Assembly: GCA_029960065.1 (NCBI GenBank)
Contig: JASCOF010000008.1
Location: forward strand, 62,001-126,000
Length of the DNA: 64,000 bases
Source of the DNA: Flavobacteriaceae bacterium PS02336
GTDB lineage: Bacteria; Bacteroidota; Bacteroidia; Flavobacteriales; Flavobacteriaceae
Direction: 5' to 3'
Each line of letters opens with the position of its first letter. Within the stretch, counting starts at the first letter, position 1. The position numbers were made by a program, and so were the translations under genes. Of the stretch, positions 35,939-44,110 are shown piece by piece. Below the pieces are notes generated by a model, which was not told the origin of the DNA, made no database searches, and saw only the letters and a list, made by a program, of their open reading frames with translations.

Positions 35939-37288
35939 ATGGCAAGATTTGAATTAAAGCTTCCTAAAATGGGAGAAAGTGTCGCTGAAGCAACCATTAC
36001 AAACTGGTTGAAAGAGGTTGGAGACAAAATTGAAGCTGACGAAGCAGTACTAGAAATTGCAACTGATAAAGTTGACAGTGAAGTACCTAGCGAAGTATCA
36101 GGGATTTTAGTTGAGCAGTTGTTTGGTAAAGATGATTTAGTACAAGTAGGGCAGACTATTGCCATTATTGAAACTGAAGGCGGTGAAGCGGTGATTACAG
36201 AAACAGTTGCAGTAGAAGAAACAGTTGTTCCTGAAGCAGCGGCGGAAATTGAAAAAACAATTGAAGCAGTAAAAGAAACTGTAACAGCTGAAGATTTTTC
36301 AGGTTCAGAAAAATTCTTTTCTCCGTTAGTAAAAAATATTGCAAAAGAAGAAGGTATTTCTTTAAATGAACTTGAAAATATGCCAGGTTCAGGAAAAGAC
36401 GGCCGAGTAACAAAAGAAGATATTTTAAAATATATAGAAGATCGTAAAGCTGGAATTGTACAAGCGCCAAAAACGGTTGAAGAAGCTCCAAAAGTTGTGG
36501 CTGAAACTCCAAAAGCTGTTCAAACTCCGGAGCCAGTTGTGCAGAAAAGCCAGCAGGCCGTTCCAGTTTCTGTAAATGGAGGCGACGAAATTATAGAAAT
36601 GGACAGAATGCGTAAACTGATTTCTGGTTATATGACCGCTTCGGTTCAGACTTCGGCTCACGTGCAATCTTTCATTGAAGTAGATGTAACGAATATTGTA
36701 AAGTGGAGAGATAAAGTAAAAACAGCTTTCGAAAAAAGAGAAGGCGAGAAATTGACTTTTACTCCAATTATGATGGAAGCTGTTGCAAAAGCATTGAAAG
36801 ATTTCCCTGGAATGAATATTTCTGTTGACGGCGATTACATCATCAAAAAGAAAAATATTAATTTAGGAATGGCGGCAGCATTGCCAAACGGAAATTTAAT
36901 TGTTCCTGTAATTAAAAATGCAGATCAATTAAATCTAGTTGGAATGGCAAAAGCGGTAAACGATTTAGGAAACCGTGCAAAAGCTGGAAAGCTAAAACCA
37001 GACGATACGCAAGGCGGAACTTACACCGTAACAAATGTTGGTACTTTCGGTAGTGTTTTTGGAACGCCGATTATCAATCAGCCTCAAGTTGGAATTCTAG
37101 CTCTTGGCGCAATTCGTAAAGTGCCTGCAGTTATTGAAACTCCTGAAGGTGATTTTATCGGAATTCGTCAGAAAATGTTCTTGTCGCACTCTTACGATCA
37201 TAGAGTGGTAGACGGAGCTTTAGGAGGGAGTTTTGTAAAAAGAGTAGCAGAATATTTAGAAGCTTTTGATGTAGATAGAGACTTCTAA
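35939..37288 (+). CDS. 2-oxoacid dehydrogenase complex E2 (dihydrolipoyl acyltransferase)
   Basis: A 449-residue E2 core protein that passes acyl groups from lipoyl-lysine to CoA. The lipoyl domain covers residues 1-75 with lipoylated Lys44 in EIATDKVDSEVP. An Ala/Pro/Glu-rich linker, the E1/E3-binding domain (FFSPLVKNIAKEEGISLNEL to DILKYIEDR, about 120-165), a second linker and the catalytic domain with SHSYDHRVVDGALGGSF follow. A branched-chain or pyruvate complex is most likely; succinyltransferase is less so. No E1 or E3 gene is adjacent. An internal antisense open frame is a by-product of the repetitive linker codons. A terminator follows. Confidence 0.93.
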   Translation: MARFELKLPKMGESVAEATITNWLKEVGDKIEADEAVLEIATDKVDSEVPSEVSGILVEQLFGKDDLVQVGQTIAIIETEGGEAVITETVAVEETVVPEAAAEIEKTIEAVKETVTAEDFSGSEKFFSPLVKNIAKEEGISLNELENMPGSGKDGRVTKEDILKYIEDRKAGIVQAPKTVEEAPKVVAETPKAVQTPEPVVQKSQQAVPVSVNGGDEIIEMDRMRKLISGYMTASVQTSAHVQSFIEVDVTNIVKWRDKVKTAFEKREGEKLTFTPIMMEAVAKALKDFPGMNISVDGDYIIKKKNINLGMAAALPNGNLIVPVIKNADQLNLVGMAKAVNDLGNRAKAGKLKPDDTQGGTYTVTNVGTFGSVFGTPIINQPQVGILALGAIRKVPAVIETPEGDFIGIRQKMFLSHSYDHRVVDGALGGSFVKRVAEYLEAFDVDRDF

Positions 37289-37307
37289 AATTCAATTTAA
37301 AAATAAA

Positions 37308-37342
37308 TTAAAATCCGATAGGTTTAAAACTTGTCGGATTTT
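37308..37342 (+). terminator. Terminator after the E2 gene
   Basis: aaatccga (37311-37318) pairs with tcggattt, with a loop of about 17 bases that includes gtttaaaac, and is followed by a run of T. Confidence 0.7.
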
Positions 37343-37480
37343 TTTCTTTTGTAAGAAAAGAATTAAGCAGTAGTACGCAGACTTACTAAGTACATATTTT
37401 TCAAAAGTTAAAATTGCGTAATTGAAAGCATTTTTCGACAAAAAAAATCAGAATAAGGGGAGATATTCGGCTTTAAAAAT

Positions 37481-37488
37481 TACATTTG
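37481..37488 (+). promoter_or_regulatory. -7 promoter element for the exonuclease gene
   Basis: TACATTTG fits TAnnTTTG, 20 bases before the ATG at 37509. Confidence 0.5.
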
Positions 37489-37508
37489 TAAACTTATAAA
37501 AATTAGAA

Positions 37509-38279
37509 ATGGAATTAAAACTTAACAAACCAATTTGTTTTTTTGATCTCGAAACAACGGGAATTGATATCGGTAAAGATAGAATCGTAGAAATTTCAAT
37601 ATTCAAAGTTTTTCCTAACGGAAACAAAGAAAGCAAAACCTGGCTGGTTAATCCAACAATTCCAATTCCTCCGCAAACTACTGCAGTTCATGGTATCACC
37701 GATGAAAAAGTGGCTAATGAACCTACTTTTGCAGAACTGGCTTCACACATTCATAACATGATTAAAGACAGTGATCTGGGCGGATTTAACTCAGATCGTT
37801 TTGATATTCCGCTTTTGGCAGAAGAGTTACTTCGCGCAGGAGTTGATTTTGACATGAAAAACAAGGTTTCTGTAGATGTTCAGACTATTTTTCATAAAAT
37901 GGAAGAACGTACTTTGAGTGCGGCTTTGAAGTTTTATTGTGGGAAAAGTCTAGAAAATGCCCATTCGGCTGAAGCAGATACAATGGCGACTTATGAAATC
38001 TTGAAAGCACAGCTGGATCGTTACCCGGAATTAGAAAACGACATGAAGTCGTTGTCTGAATTTACAACGCGTAAAAAAATAGCAGATTTTGCCGGAATGA
38101 TTGCTTTTGATAAAGATGACGAAGAAATTTTTACTTTTGGAAAGCACAAAGGGGCAAAAGTGGAGAAAGTTCTAGAAACAGAGCCGGGATATTTCAGCTG
38201 GATCCAAAATGCTGATTTTCCTTTATACACTAAAAAAGTATTGACAGCAATTAAATTAAGAAAATTAAATACGAAGTAA
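37509..38279 (+). CDS. DEDDh 3'-5' exonuclease, DnaQ-like
   Basis: A 256-residue exonuclease. The DEDDh motifs are visible: ICFFDLETTGIDIGKDRIVE (Exo I, Asp and Glu), GGFNSDRFDIPLLAEELLRA (Exo II), and HSAEADTMATYEIL (Exo III, His and Asp), in the first 175 residues. The C-terminal 60 residues carry FGKHKGAKVEKVLETEPGYF then SWIQNADFP, the DUF3820-like module that also ends exonuclease X. A role in DNA repair or RNA trimming rather than as the polymerase III epsilon subunit is likely because of this module. It is followed by a dispersed palindrome and the FAH-family gene. Confidence 0.9.
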   Translation: MELKLNKPICFFDLETTGIDIGKDRIVEISIFKVFPNGNKESKTWLVNPTIPIPPQTTAVHGITDEKVANEPTFAELASHIHNMIKDSDLGGFNSDRFDIPLLAEELLRAGVDFDMKNKVSVDVQTIFHKMEERTLSAALKFYCGKSLENAHSAEADTMATYEILKAQLDRYPELENDMKSLSEFTTRKKIADFAGMIAFDKDDEEIFTFGKHKGAKVEKVLETEPGYFSWIQNADFPLYTKKVLTAIKLRKLNTK

Positions 38280-38280
38280 G

Positions 38281-38372
38281 TTATCAGTCGCAGTCTCAGT
38301 ATTCAGTTTTGACTGAGGCTATTTCTATATCTAGGTAACTGCGACTGAAAACTGTGACTGAAAACTAGAAAG
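38281..38372. repeat. Inverted repeat, CAGTCGCAGT family
   Basis: cagtcgcagt near 38285 is inverted as actgcgactg near 38339, with cagttttgactg and two ctgaaaact words further on. The segment reaches to within a few bases of the ATG at 38374. Partial copies are at 4490-4525 and 8395-8437. Confidence 0.7.
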
Positions 38373-38373
38373 A

Positions 38374-38985
38374 ATGAAAATCATTTGTGTCGGCAGGAAT
38401 TATGCCAATCATATAGAAGAATTGAAGAACGAGCGTCCGAGTGAGCCAGTGGTTTTTATGAAACCGGATTCGGCAGTTTTGTTAAAACAGCATCCTTTTG
38501 TTATTCCAGAGTTTTCTGAAGATGTGCACCATGAAGTTGAAATAATCGTAAAGATTAATAAAGTTGGGAAATACATCGAACCAAAATTTGCTCATAAATA
38601 TTATGACGAAATTAGTGTCGGAATCGATTTTACGGCAAGAGATTTGCAAAGTAAATTAAAAGAGAAAGGACTTCCGTGGGAAAAAGCAAAAGCATTTGAC
38701 GGTTCGGCAGTTATTGGTGATTTTTTACAAAAAACCGATTTTGTTTCTATGGAAAACCTTAATTTTGAATTGAAAACAAATGGAGAAACCGTTCAGAAAG
38801 GAAATTCAAGTATGATGCTTTGGAAGATTGATGAATTGATTTCGCACGTATCTCAGTTTTTTACATTAAAAATTGGAGATATTATTTTTACGGGAACTCC
38901 GGCAGGTGTTTCGGCTGTAAAACCAAATGATGTTTTAGAAGGCTTTTTAGAAGATAAAAAATTATTCAGAATACAAGTAAAATAA
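38374..38985 (+). CDS. Fumarylacetoacetate hydrolase family protein
   Basis: A 203-residue protein of the FAH fold (FAHD1/YcgM-like), which comprises small decarboxylases and C-C hydrolases such as acylpyruvase and oxaloacetate decarboxylase. It begins MKIICVGRNYANHIEELKNE. The metal-binding acidic residues appear in HHEVEIIVKINK and GIDFTARDLQSKLKEKGLPW, and the glycine-rich C-terminal motif is GDIIFTGTPAGV. The exact substrate cannot be assigned. Its stop codon overlaps the start of the Hpt gene (TAATG), pointing to coupled translation. Confidence 0.87.
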   Translation: MKIICVGRNYANHIEELKNERPSEPVVFMKPDSAVLLKQHPFVIPEFSEDVHHEVEIIVKINKVGKYIEPKFAHKYYDEISVGIDFTARDLQSKLKEKGLPWEKAKAFDGSAVIGDFLQKTDFVSMENLNFELKTNGETVQKGNSSMMLWKIDELISHVSQFFTLKIGDIIFTGTPAGVSAVKPNDVLEGFLEDKKLFRIQVK

Positions 38986-39329
38986 TGGCTTTAAAGTACA
39001 ACCTTTCGAAAGTGTACGCACTTTCAGATAACGATCCTGAATTTGTAAATCAGATTTTAACTTTATTTGTTACGGAAGTTCCGGAAGATTTAAAACAAAT
39101 AAAAGAAGGAATTAAGAAAAAGGATCATAAATACGCCTATTCCTATGCGCATAAAATAAAGCCAACTCTAGATTTAATGGGGTTAAATGTGGCATTTGAA
39201 GAAATTCTTCAGGTTGAAGCTTGGACAAAAGCAGAAGGTAAGAAAAAAGATATTATTGAGACTTTTAAAAGTATCAAAGTACAGGTTAAAGAAGCGATCA
39301 AAGAGATCAAAAAAGACTTTGATTTGTAA
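38985..39329 (+). CDS. Orphan histidine phosphotransfer (Hpt) domain protein
   Basis: A 114-residue all-helical protein consisting of one Hpt domain. The phosphorylatable histidine lies in YSYAHKIKPTLDLMGL (about residue 50), in the four-helix arrangement of YPD1/ArcB-type domains, with DNDPEFVNQILTLFVTEVPE as the entry helix. It would relay phosphate between receiver domains. No kinase or regulator is adjacent; it is coupled to a metabolic FAH-family gene by a 1-base overlap, which is an odd partner. Confidence 0.87.
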   Translation: MALKYNLSKVYALSDNDPEFVNQILTLFVTEVPEDLKQIKEGIKKKDHKYAYSYAHKIKPTLDLMGLNVAFEEILQVEAWTKAEGKKKDIIETFKSIKVQVKEAIKEIKKDFDL

Positions 39330-39341
39330 AAATACAATCAG

Positions 39342-39380
39342 AACCCAATTCTTACTTTGAAAGAGAATTGGGTTTTGTTT
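39342..39380 (+). terminator. Terminator after the Hpt gene
   Basis: aacccaattct and agaattgggtt form an 11-bp stem around an 11-base loop, followed by a T-rich tail. Confidence 0.8.
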
Positions 39381-39512
39381 TCTAAAATTGTAAAGAAAAT
39401 CAATTCTTTATGACCCGATTTAATGTCAAACTATCAATTACAGTTGTCATTGAATCCTTCTACATTAATAATCCTGTTGGTGAAAAAAACAGGTAAATTT
39501 CCTTAGATAAAT

Positions 39513-40766
39513 ATGAAAGCAGCAATCATAACAATTGGAGATGAAATCTTAATTGGTCAAATCGTAGATACAAATTCCGCTTTTATCGCTAAATCACTTG
39601 ATAAAATTGGAGTTGAGGTGGCAGAAATGCTTTCGATCAGCGATGATAAAAAACATATTTTAGATACATTTAGGCAGCAGCAAAACAAAGTAGATGTTGT
39701 TATTGTTACAGGCGGATTAGGGCCGACGAAAGATGATGTGACAAAAAAAACATTCTGTGAATACTTTGATGATGAATTAGTTGTAGATCAAAAAGTTCTG
39801 GCGCATGTGACAGAGTTGATTGAAGGTTTTTATAAAAGACCGATCTCGCAACTCAATAAAGATCAAGCCTTGGTTCCTTCAAGTTGCACTGTTTTGCACA
39901 ATAAGGTAGGAACCGCGCCGGGAATGTGGATGAAAAAAGAAAATACTGTTTTTATTTCGCTTCCGGGAGTTCCGTACGAAATGAAATATTTGGTTGAAGA
40001 AGAAATTATTCCCAAGATAGTCCGCGAGTACAAGCGTCCTTATATTATTCATAAAACCATTTTGACTTATGGTCAGGGAGAAAGTTTAGTGGCAGAACGT
40101 ATTGAGCAGTGGGAAAACAACCTTCCTGAATTTATAAAACTGGCATATCTGCCAAATCCGGGTCGTGTTCGTCTTCGTTTAACAGCCCGCGGAACGAATA
40201 AAGAAGAATTAGAAGAAGCGATAGAGAGTAACGTACAGTCGTTAGATGCTATAATTCATGATATAATTGTGGGGTATGAAGAAAATGAAACAATTGAAAC
40301 AGTTATAGGTAAATTACTTTCTAAACAAAATAAAACCATCTCAACGGCAGAAAGTTGCACAGGAGGAAGAATTGCGTCATTGTTATCAGCAGTTCCAGGC
40401 TCGTCGAGCTATTTTAAAGGAAGTGTTGTTTCTTATGCGACAGAAGCTAAAGTAAATGTTTTGGGAATTTCACAAAATATAATTGATCAGTTTTCGGTAG
40501 TGAGTGCAGAGGTTGCATCGGCTATGGCTTTGAGTGTTAAAGATTTGCTGAAAACGGACTATGCGCTAGCAACGACAGGCAACGCTGGGCCTTTAAAAGG
40601 CGATTCTGATGCTGAAATTGGTACTGTTTTTATCGCTTTGGCAACGCCGGACAGAGTGATTACGGAAGAATTTAACTTCGGACAACCGCGTGAAAAAGTG
40701 ATAGATAGGGCGTCTGTTAAGAGTTTGGAAATATTACAGAAAGAAATTTTAAAATTTGTGCAATAA
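39513..40766 (+). CDS. cinA: CinA family protein (nicotinamide-nucleotide amidase / competence-damage protein)
   Basis: A 417-residue two-domain protein. The N-terminal half is a molybdopterin-binding-like fold with AAIITIGDEILIGQIVDTNS, VVIVTGGLGPTKDDVTKKTF and FISLPGVPYEMKYLVEEE. The C-terminal half is the CinA deamidase domain with TAESCTGGRIASLLSAVPGS, YFKGSVVSYATEAKVNVLG and TTGNAGPLKGDSDAEIGTVF. In characterised relatives it hydrolyses NMN to nicotinate mononucleotide and ADP-ribose derivatives. It immediately precedes rpmB by 71 bases, the common flavobacterial order. Confidence 0.93.
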   Translation: MKAAIITIGDEILIGQIVDTNSAFIAKSLDKIGVEVAEMLSISDDKKHILDTFRQQQNKVDVVIVTGGLGPTKDDVTKKTFCEYFDDELVVDQKVLAHVTELIEGFYKRPISQLNKDQALVPSSCTVLHNKVGTAPGMWMKKENTVFISLPGVPYEMKYLVEEEIIPKIVREYKRPYIIHKTILTYGQGESLVAERIEQWENNLPEFIKLAYLPNPGRVRLRLTARGTNKEELEEAIESNVQSLDAIIHDIIVGYEENETIETVIGKLLSKQNKTISTAESCTGGRIASLLSAVPGSSSYFKGSVVSYATEAKVNVLGISQNIIDQFSVVSAEVASAMALSVKDLLKTDYALATTGNAGPLKGDSDAEIGTVFIALATPDRVITEEFNFGQPREKVIDRASVKSLEILQKEILKFVQ

Positions 40767-40771
40767 TTTTT

Positions 40772-40802
40772 TGCTTCAATGGTTTATTTTTCTTTTCTTT
40801 GC
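40772..40802 (+). promoter_or_regulatory. Probable promoter of the rpmB operon
   Basis: TTG at 40772-40774, a 20-base spacer and TTTCTTTG at 40795-40802, which departs from TAnnTTTG only at the second base. It lies about 36 bases before the rpmB ATG. Confidence 0.5.
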
Positions 40803-40837
40803 ACCCTGATTTTGAATAACGATAAAAGATAAGTATA

Positions 40838-41074
40838 ATGTCAAGAGTTTGTGACCTTACAGGTAAAAGAGCGATGGTAGGAAATAACGTTTCTCACGCT
40901 ATGAACAAAACTAAGAGAAAGTTTTCTGTAAACTTAGTTAAAAAGCGTTTTTATCTTCCAGAAGAAGATAGATGGATTACTCTTAGAGTAGCAGCATCTA
41001 CGATAAAAACAATTAATAAAAATGGAATCACTGCTGTTTTGAAAAAAGCACAGTCAGAAGGATTTATCAAATAA
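40838..41074 (+). CDS. rpmB: 50S ribosomal protein L28
   Basis: A 78-residue basic protein starting MSRVCDLTGKRAMVGNNVSH and containing NKTKRKFSVNLVKKRFYLPE, standard L28 sequence. It is part of the large ribosomal subunit. Only the first Cys is present, so the zinc-binding form of L28 is not indicated. It leads the operon rpmB-rpmG-DUF4295 gene, with ftsY behind a terminator. Confidence 0.97.
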   Translation: MSRVCDLTGKRAMVGNNVSHAMNKTKRKFSVNLVKKRFYLPEEDRWITLRVAASTIKTINKNGITAVLKKAQSEGFIK

Positions 41075-41101
41075 TCTTTTCCTAAATAAATATATAGCAA
41101 G

Positions 41102-41284
41102 ATGGCAAAGAAAGGTAATAGAATCCAAGTAATTTTAGAATGTACTGAGCACAAGACTTCTGGTGTTCCAGGAACTTCTAGATATATTACAACTAAGAAC
41201 AAAAAAAATACTCCAGATAGATTAGAGATTAAAAAATTTAATCCAATCTTAAAAAGAGTAACTGTTCACAAAGAAATTAAGTAA
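41102..41284 (+). CDS. rpmG: 50S ribosomal protein L33
   Basis: A 60-residue protein, MAKKGNRIQVILECTEHKTS onward, ending KRVTVHKEIK. It has one cysteine only, so it is the zinc-independent C-minus form of L33. It is 27 bases from rpmB and 73 from the DUF4295 gene. Confidence 0.96.
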   Translation: MAKKGNRIQVILECTEHKTSGVPGTSRYITTKNKKNTPDRLEIKKFNPILKRVTVHKEIK

Positions 41285-41357
41285 TAATTAGAGATTTTGA
41301 TAAAATCTCAAATGGTTTTTCATTTGAAGATTTATTGAATTCCAAAACATTTGAATC

Positions 41358-41510
41358 ATGGCAAAGAAAACCGTAGCATCGTTACAAACATCTTCTAAGA
41401 GATTATCAAAAGCCATCAAAATGGTAAAATCTCCTAAAACTGGTGCATATACATTCGTAGAATCTATTATGGCTCCTGAAGAAGTTGATGAATTCTTGAA
41501 AAAGAAATAA
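41358..41510 (+). CDS. DUF4295 family protein
   Basis: A 50-residue Lys-rich protein, MAKKTVASLQTSSKRLSKAI and so on, ending EEVDEFLKKK. It is the conserved DUF4295 family found after rpmB and rpmG in Bacteroidota. The small basic N-terminal half and acidic C-terminal half, and the ribosomal operon, suggest a ribosome-associated role, which is not proven. It was located by reading the sequence directly because of its small size. Confidence 0.92.
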   Translation: MAKKTVASLQTSSKRLSKAIKMVKSPKTGAYTFVESIMAPEEVDEFLKKK

Positions 41511-41529
41511 TTACATTTACATTATATAG

Positions 41530-41562
41530 AAAAGCTACTTTCTTTCGGAAGTAGCTTTTTTA
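41530..41562 (+). terminator. Terminator after the ribosomal operon
   Basis: aaaagctactt and aagtagctttt form an 11-bp stem with a 7-base loop tctttcgg, followed by a T run. It separates the DUF4295 gene from ftsY. Confidence 0.85.
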
Positions 41563-41697
41563 TTACCTATATTTGTCTAAAAATTTAAAGAATCGTAACA
41601 ATTGGACTTTTTTTGAAAAACAATTGCACTTTTCTTTAAAGATTTGGATTTCTTGTCTGAAAATCGAGAAATCTAGTAAATCTAATAATCTACAAAA

Positions 41698-42651
41698 ATG
41701 AGTTTTTTTAAAAAATTATTCTCTACCGAAAAAAAAGAGACTTTAGACAAAGGTCTTGAAAAAACAAAAACTACTTTTTTCTCGAAGTTAAGCAAGGCAG
41801 TTGCTGGAAAATCTAAAGTCGATGACGATGTTTTGGATAATCTGGAAGAAGTTTTGGTAGGTTCTGATGTTGGGGTAAATACCACATTGAAAATTATTGA
41901 AAGAATCGAAAAACGAGTTGCCGAAGATAAATATTTAGGAACAGATGAATTAAATCAGATTCTAAGAGATGAAATAGGTTCTTTATTGTCTGAGACAAAT
42001 ACTGGAGAAGCTACAGAATTTGAAGTTCCAAAAGATAAAAAGCCCTATGTTTTAATGGTAGTTGGGGTTAATGGAGTAGGTAAAACGACAACAATCGGTA
42101 AGCTGGCTTATCAATTCAAAAAAGCAGGTCATAAAGTAGTTTTGGGTGCGGCTGATACTTTTCGTGCTGCAGCAATTGACCAATTACAAGTTTGGGCTGA
42201 TAGAGTAGATGTGCCAATTGTAAGACAAAATATGGGAAGTGATCCAGCTTCTGTAGCTTTTGATACTTTGCAGTCGGCTGTTGCTCAAAATGCAGATGTT
42301 GTTATTATTGATACCGCTGGACGTCTTCATAATAAAGTCAATTTGATGAATGAGCTGACAAAAGTAAAACGTGTAATGCAGAAGGTAGTTGCTGATGCGC
42401 CTCATGATGTACTTTTGGTTTTAGATGGTTCAACAGGTCAAAATGCTTTTGAACAAGCTAAACAATTTACTGCAGCAACAGAGGTAACTTCTTTGGCAGT
42501 TACTAAATTGGACGGAACAGCAAAAGGTGGTGTCGTAATTGGTATTTCGGACCAATTTCAAATTCCTGTAAAATATATTGGTGTCGGTGAAGGAATTGAA
42601 GATTTACAAGTCTTTAATAAATATGAATTCGTTGACAGTTTCTTTAAATAA
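41698..42651 (+). CDS. ftsY: Signal recognition particle receptor FtsY
   Basis: A 317-residue SRP-type GTPase that docks SRP-ribosome complexes at the inner membrane. It has the N domain (MSFFKKLFSTEKKETLDKGL, residues 1-100) and the G domain with G1 GVNGVGKTTTIGKLA, the insertion-box region AADTFRAAAIDQL, G3 DTAGRLHNK and G4 TKLDGTAKGG. The acidic A domain of E. coli FtsY is absent, as in many non-enteric bacteria, leaving a short basic N-terminus for membrane contact. Seven bases downstream is a small membrane protein gene, probably cotranscribed. Confidence 0.97.
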   Translation: MSFFKKLFSTEKKETLDKGLEKTKTTFFSKLSKAVAGKSKVDDDVLDNLEEVLVGSDVGVNTTLKIIERIEKRVAEDKYLGTDELNQILRDEIGSLLSETNTGEATEFEVPKDKKPYVLMVVGVNGVGKTTTIGKLAYQFKKAGHKVVLGAADTFRAAAIDQLQVWADRVDVPIVRQNMGSDPASVAFDTLQSAVAQNADVVIIDTAGRLHNKVNLMNELTKVKRVMQKVVADAPHDVLLVLDGSTGQNAFEQAKQFTAATEVTSLAVTKLDGTAKGGVVIGISDQFQIPVKYIGVGEGIEDLQVFNKYEFVDSFFK

Positions 42652-42657
42652 AAAATA

Positions 42658-42837
42658 ATGAGTTTTGAATCTTTAAAAAATATATCGGCTGTCGCTTTTT
42701 ATTTTGCCAGCGTTATATGTTTTGTTTTAGCAAATGTCTTGAAGGATAGTAATCTTTCCGTTTATTATGTTTTGCTGGTGGCTGGAATTATTTTATTCTT
42801 TTTGGGAGTTCTTAAAAGAATAAAAACGAATCGATAG
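42658..42837 (+). CDS. Small two-helix membrane protein
   Basis: A 59-residue protein read directly from the sequence: MSFESLKNISAVAFYFASVI opens the first membrane helix, and YYVLLVAGIILFFLGVLKRI forms the second. The C-terminus is basic (KRIKTNR). It begins 7 bases after the ftsY stop and ends before a strong terminator, so the pair is likely an operon. Function unknown; small size means it is easily missed. Confidence 0.75.
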   Translation: MSFESLKNISAVAFYFASVICFVLANVLKDSNLSVYYVLLVAGIILFFLGVLKRIKTNR

Positions 42838-42863
42838 TTAATAGCAGTAAAAAGAAAATATTG

Positions 42864-42914
42864 AGTTTTGAAAAACTAAAGCCTTTTCAGCTTCAGTTTT
42901 TCAAAACTTATTTT
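42864..42914. terminator. Large bidirectional terminator hairpin
   Basis: gttttgaaaaact (42865-42877) pairs with agtttttcaaaac (42895-42907). The stem continues past one mismatch with aagc/gctt around loop cttttca, giving about 17 pairs, and a T run follows. It sits between the small membrane protein gene and the converging serine hydrolase gene. Confidence 0.85.
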
Positions 42915-42915
42915 T

Positions 42916-43980
42916 TTATTGATATAAAGCATTAATTTTTTCCCATAAAACTTTGTCAAAATCAGATAAAGCTAAATTCACATTGTCAGCTGCGTCTCCC
43001 ATTCTGATCACAACCATTTTCTTGCTTGGAACGACATAAATCTTTTGATCGTTTTTGCCTAGAGCCATAAACATATCACTTGGTCCTGTAGGGATTACAC
43101 TTCCTTGAAATGTTAACTGTGATTGTGGTAAATGATAATTTGCTTTTCCGTTTAACCACCATAAATAGCCATAACCCAAATTAATGTTTTGAGAAGTGTT
43201 GGTTGCTTCGTTAAAAAAAGCTTCATTTAGAATTATATTATTTTCCCATTTTCCTTTATTAAGCATTAACAAACCGAAACGTGCCATGCTTCTTGTTGTG
43301 CTGGTGTATACGCTATTTACGCCAAGTTGTACCCAAGTGCCGTTCATGCCAATTTTGTCTCTTAATTTGGTGTTGAAGTAGTTTTCCCAGCTTTGACCAG
43401 TTGCATTTTTTACAACATCTTGTAATTTTACATAAACATTATGGTAAGCCCAGCGTGTTCCTGCATCGGCTTTGTAGATTAAATCTTCTGGATCGACATC
43501 ATCTGTGGTGTCATCAAGACCCGATGTCATGGTTAAAAGGTGTTTGCACGTTATTAAATTCTCTTTGGCCAAGGTCTCACTTGTCCATCCTGTTCCTAAA
43601 TACTGAGAAACTTTGTTGTTTATGTTTAAAAAACCTTCTTGCTGTGCAATTCCTGTTACGGTAGAGGTTAATGTTTTTCCTGCGCTTGCCCAATACCAAT
43701 TTGTTGCTGCGGTATGATTGTTGAAATAGTTTTCTAGAACAATTCTGCCGTTTACTAAAATAATAAAGGATTTAGAATGTTTAAGTTCTAGATAATCTAA
43801 AAGAGGCTGTACCGCATTTTGGTTCCATTTTAGATCTGTTATTGATTTTGTTTCCCAGTTACTTCCTGTAAGGGGCGGGAAATACATGTTTTCTGATGGA
43901 GTTGTATCAGGTTCAGTCGAATCTTGGCTGCAGCTTATAAAGAATAAGGCAGTCAGCATTATGCAAATAATTCTGGTCAT
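42916..43980 (-). CDS. Serine hydrolase lipoprotein, class C beta-lactamase-like
   Basis: A 354-residue lipoprotein (signal MTRIICIMLTALFFISC, lipid Cys17). The fold is that of the beta-lactamase/penicillin-binding-protein family: nucleophile Ser99 and Lys102 in WASAGKTLTSTV, and the second-motif tyrosine in WAYHNVYVKL. The third motif is not obvious. Members include esterases, peptidases and a few beta-lactamases. The Asp/Thr-rich linker after the lipobox suggests a surface-exposed or periplasmic anchor. An esterase or peptidase role is likelier than resistance, but no substrate can be read. Confidence 0.85.
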   Translation of the reverse strand: MTRIICIMLTALFFISCSQDSTEPDTTPSENMYFPPLTGSNWETKSITDLKWNQNAVQPLLDYLELKHSKSFIILVNGRIVLENYFNNHTAATNWYWASAGKTLTSTVTGIAQQEGFLNINNKVSQYLGTGWTSETLAKENLITCKHLLTMTSGLDDTTDDVDPEDLIYKADAGTRWAYHNVYVKLQDVVKNATGQSWENYFNTKLRDKIGMNGTWVQLGVNSVYTSTTRSMARFGLLMLNKGKWENNIILNEAFFNEATNTSQNINLGYGYLWWLNGKANYHLPQSQLTFQGSVIPTGPSDMFMALGKNDQKIYVVPSKKMVVIRMGDAADNVNLALSDFDKVLWEKINALYQ

Positions 43981-44008
43981 ATGTTTATGGTTTAGTTTGG
44001 GGTTTGAC

Positions 44009-44016
44009 CAAAAATA
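44009..44016 (-). promoter_or_regulatory. -7 promoter element for the serine hydrolase gene
   Basis: The minus strand reads TATTTTTG, a full match to TAnnTTTG, 28 bases before the ATG. Confidence 0.55.
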
Positions 44017-44073
44017 TGCAAAATAGTTTAAAGAGATTTTGTGATTTTTTACTTTTTTTGAAGATTATAAAAC

Positions 44074-44081
44074 TACCTTTG
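44074..44081 (+). promoter_or_regulatory. -7 promoter element for the 44216 lipoprotein gene
   Basis: TACCTTTG matches TAnnTTTG. The ATG is 134 bases downstream, so the transcript would carry the structured repeat at 44111-44195 in its leader. Confidence 0.5.
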
Positions 44082-44110
44082 TAGTCCGAGAAAAATTCTT
44101 TTGAAAACTG

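Noticed and set aside
36195..36512. 105-residue leucine-rich antisense frame in the E2 gene
   Set aside because: It arises from Glu/Val/Ala/Pro codons of the linker read backwards; no start signal or domain.
42916..43980. Serine hydrolase as an antibiotic-resistance beta-lactamase
   Set aside because: Only the SxxK and Tyr motifs are clear; the protein is lipidated, and members of the group are mostly esterases or peptidases.
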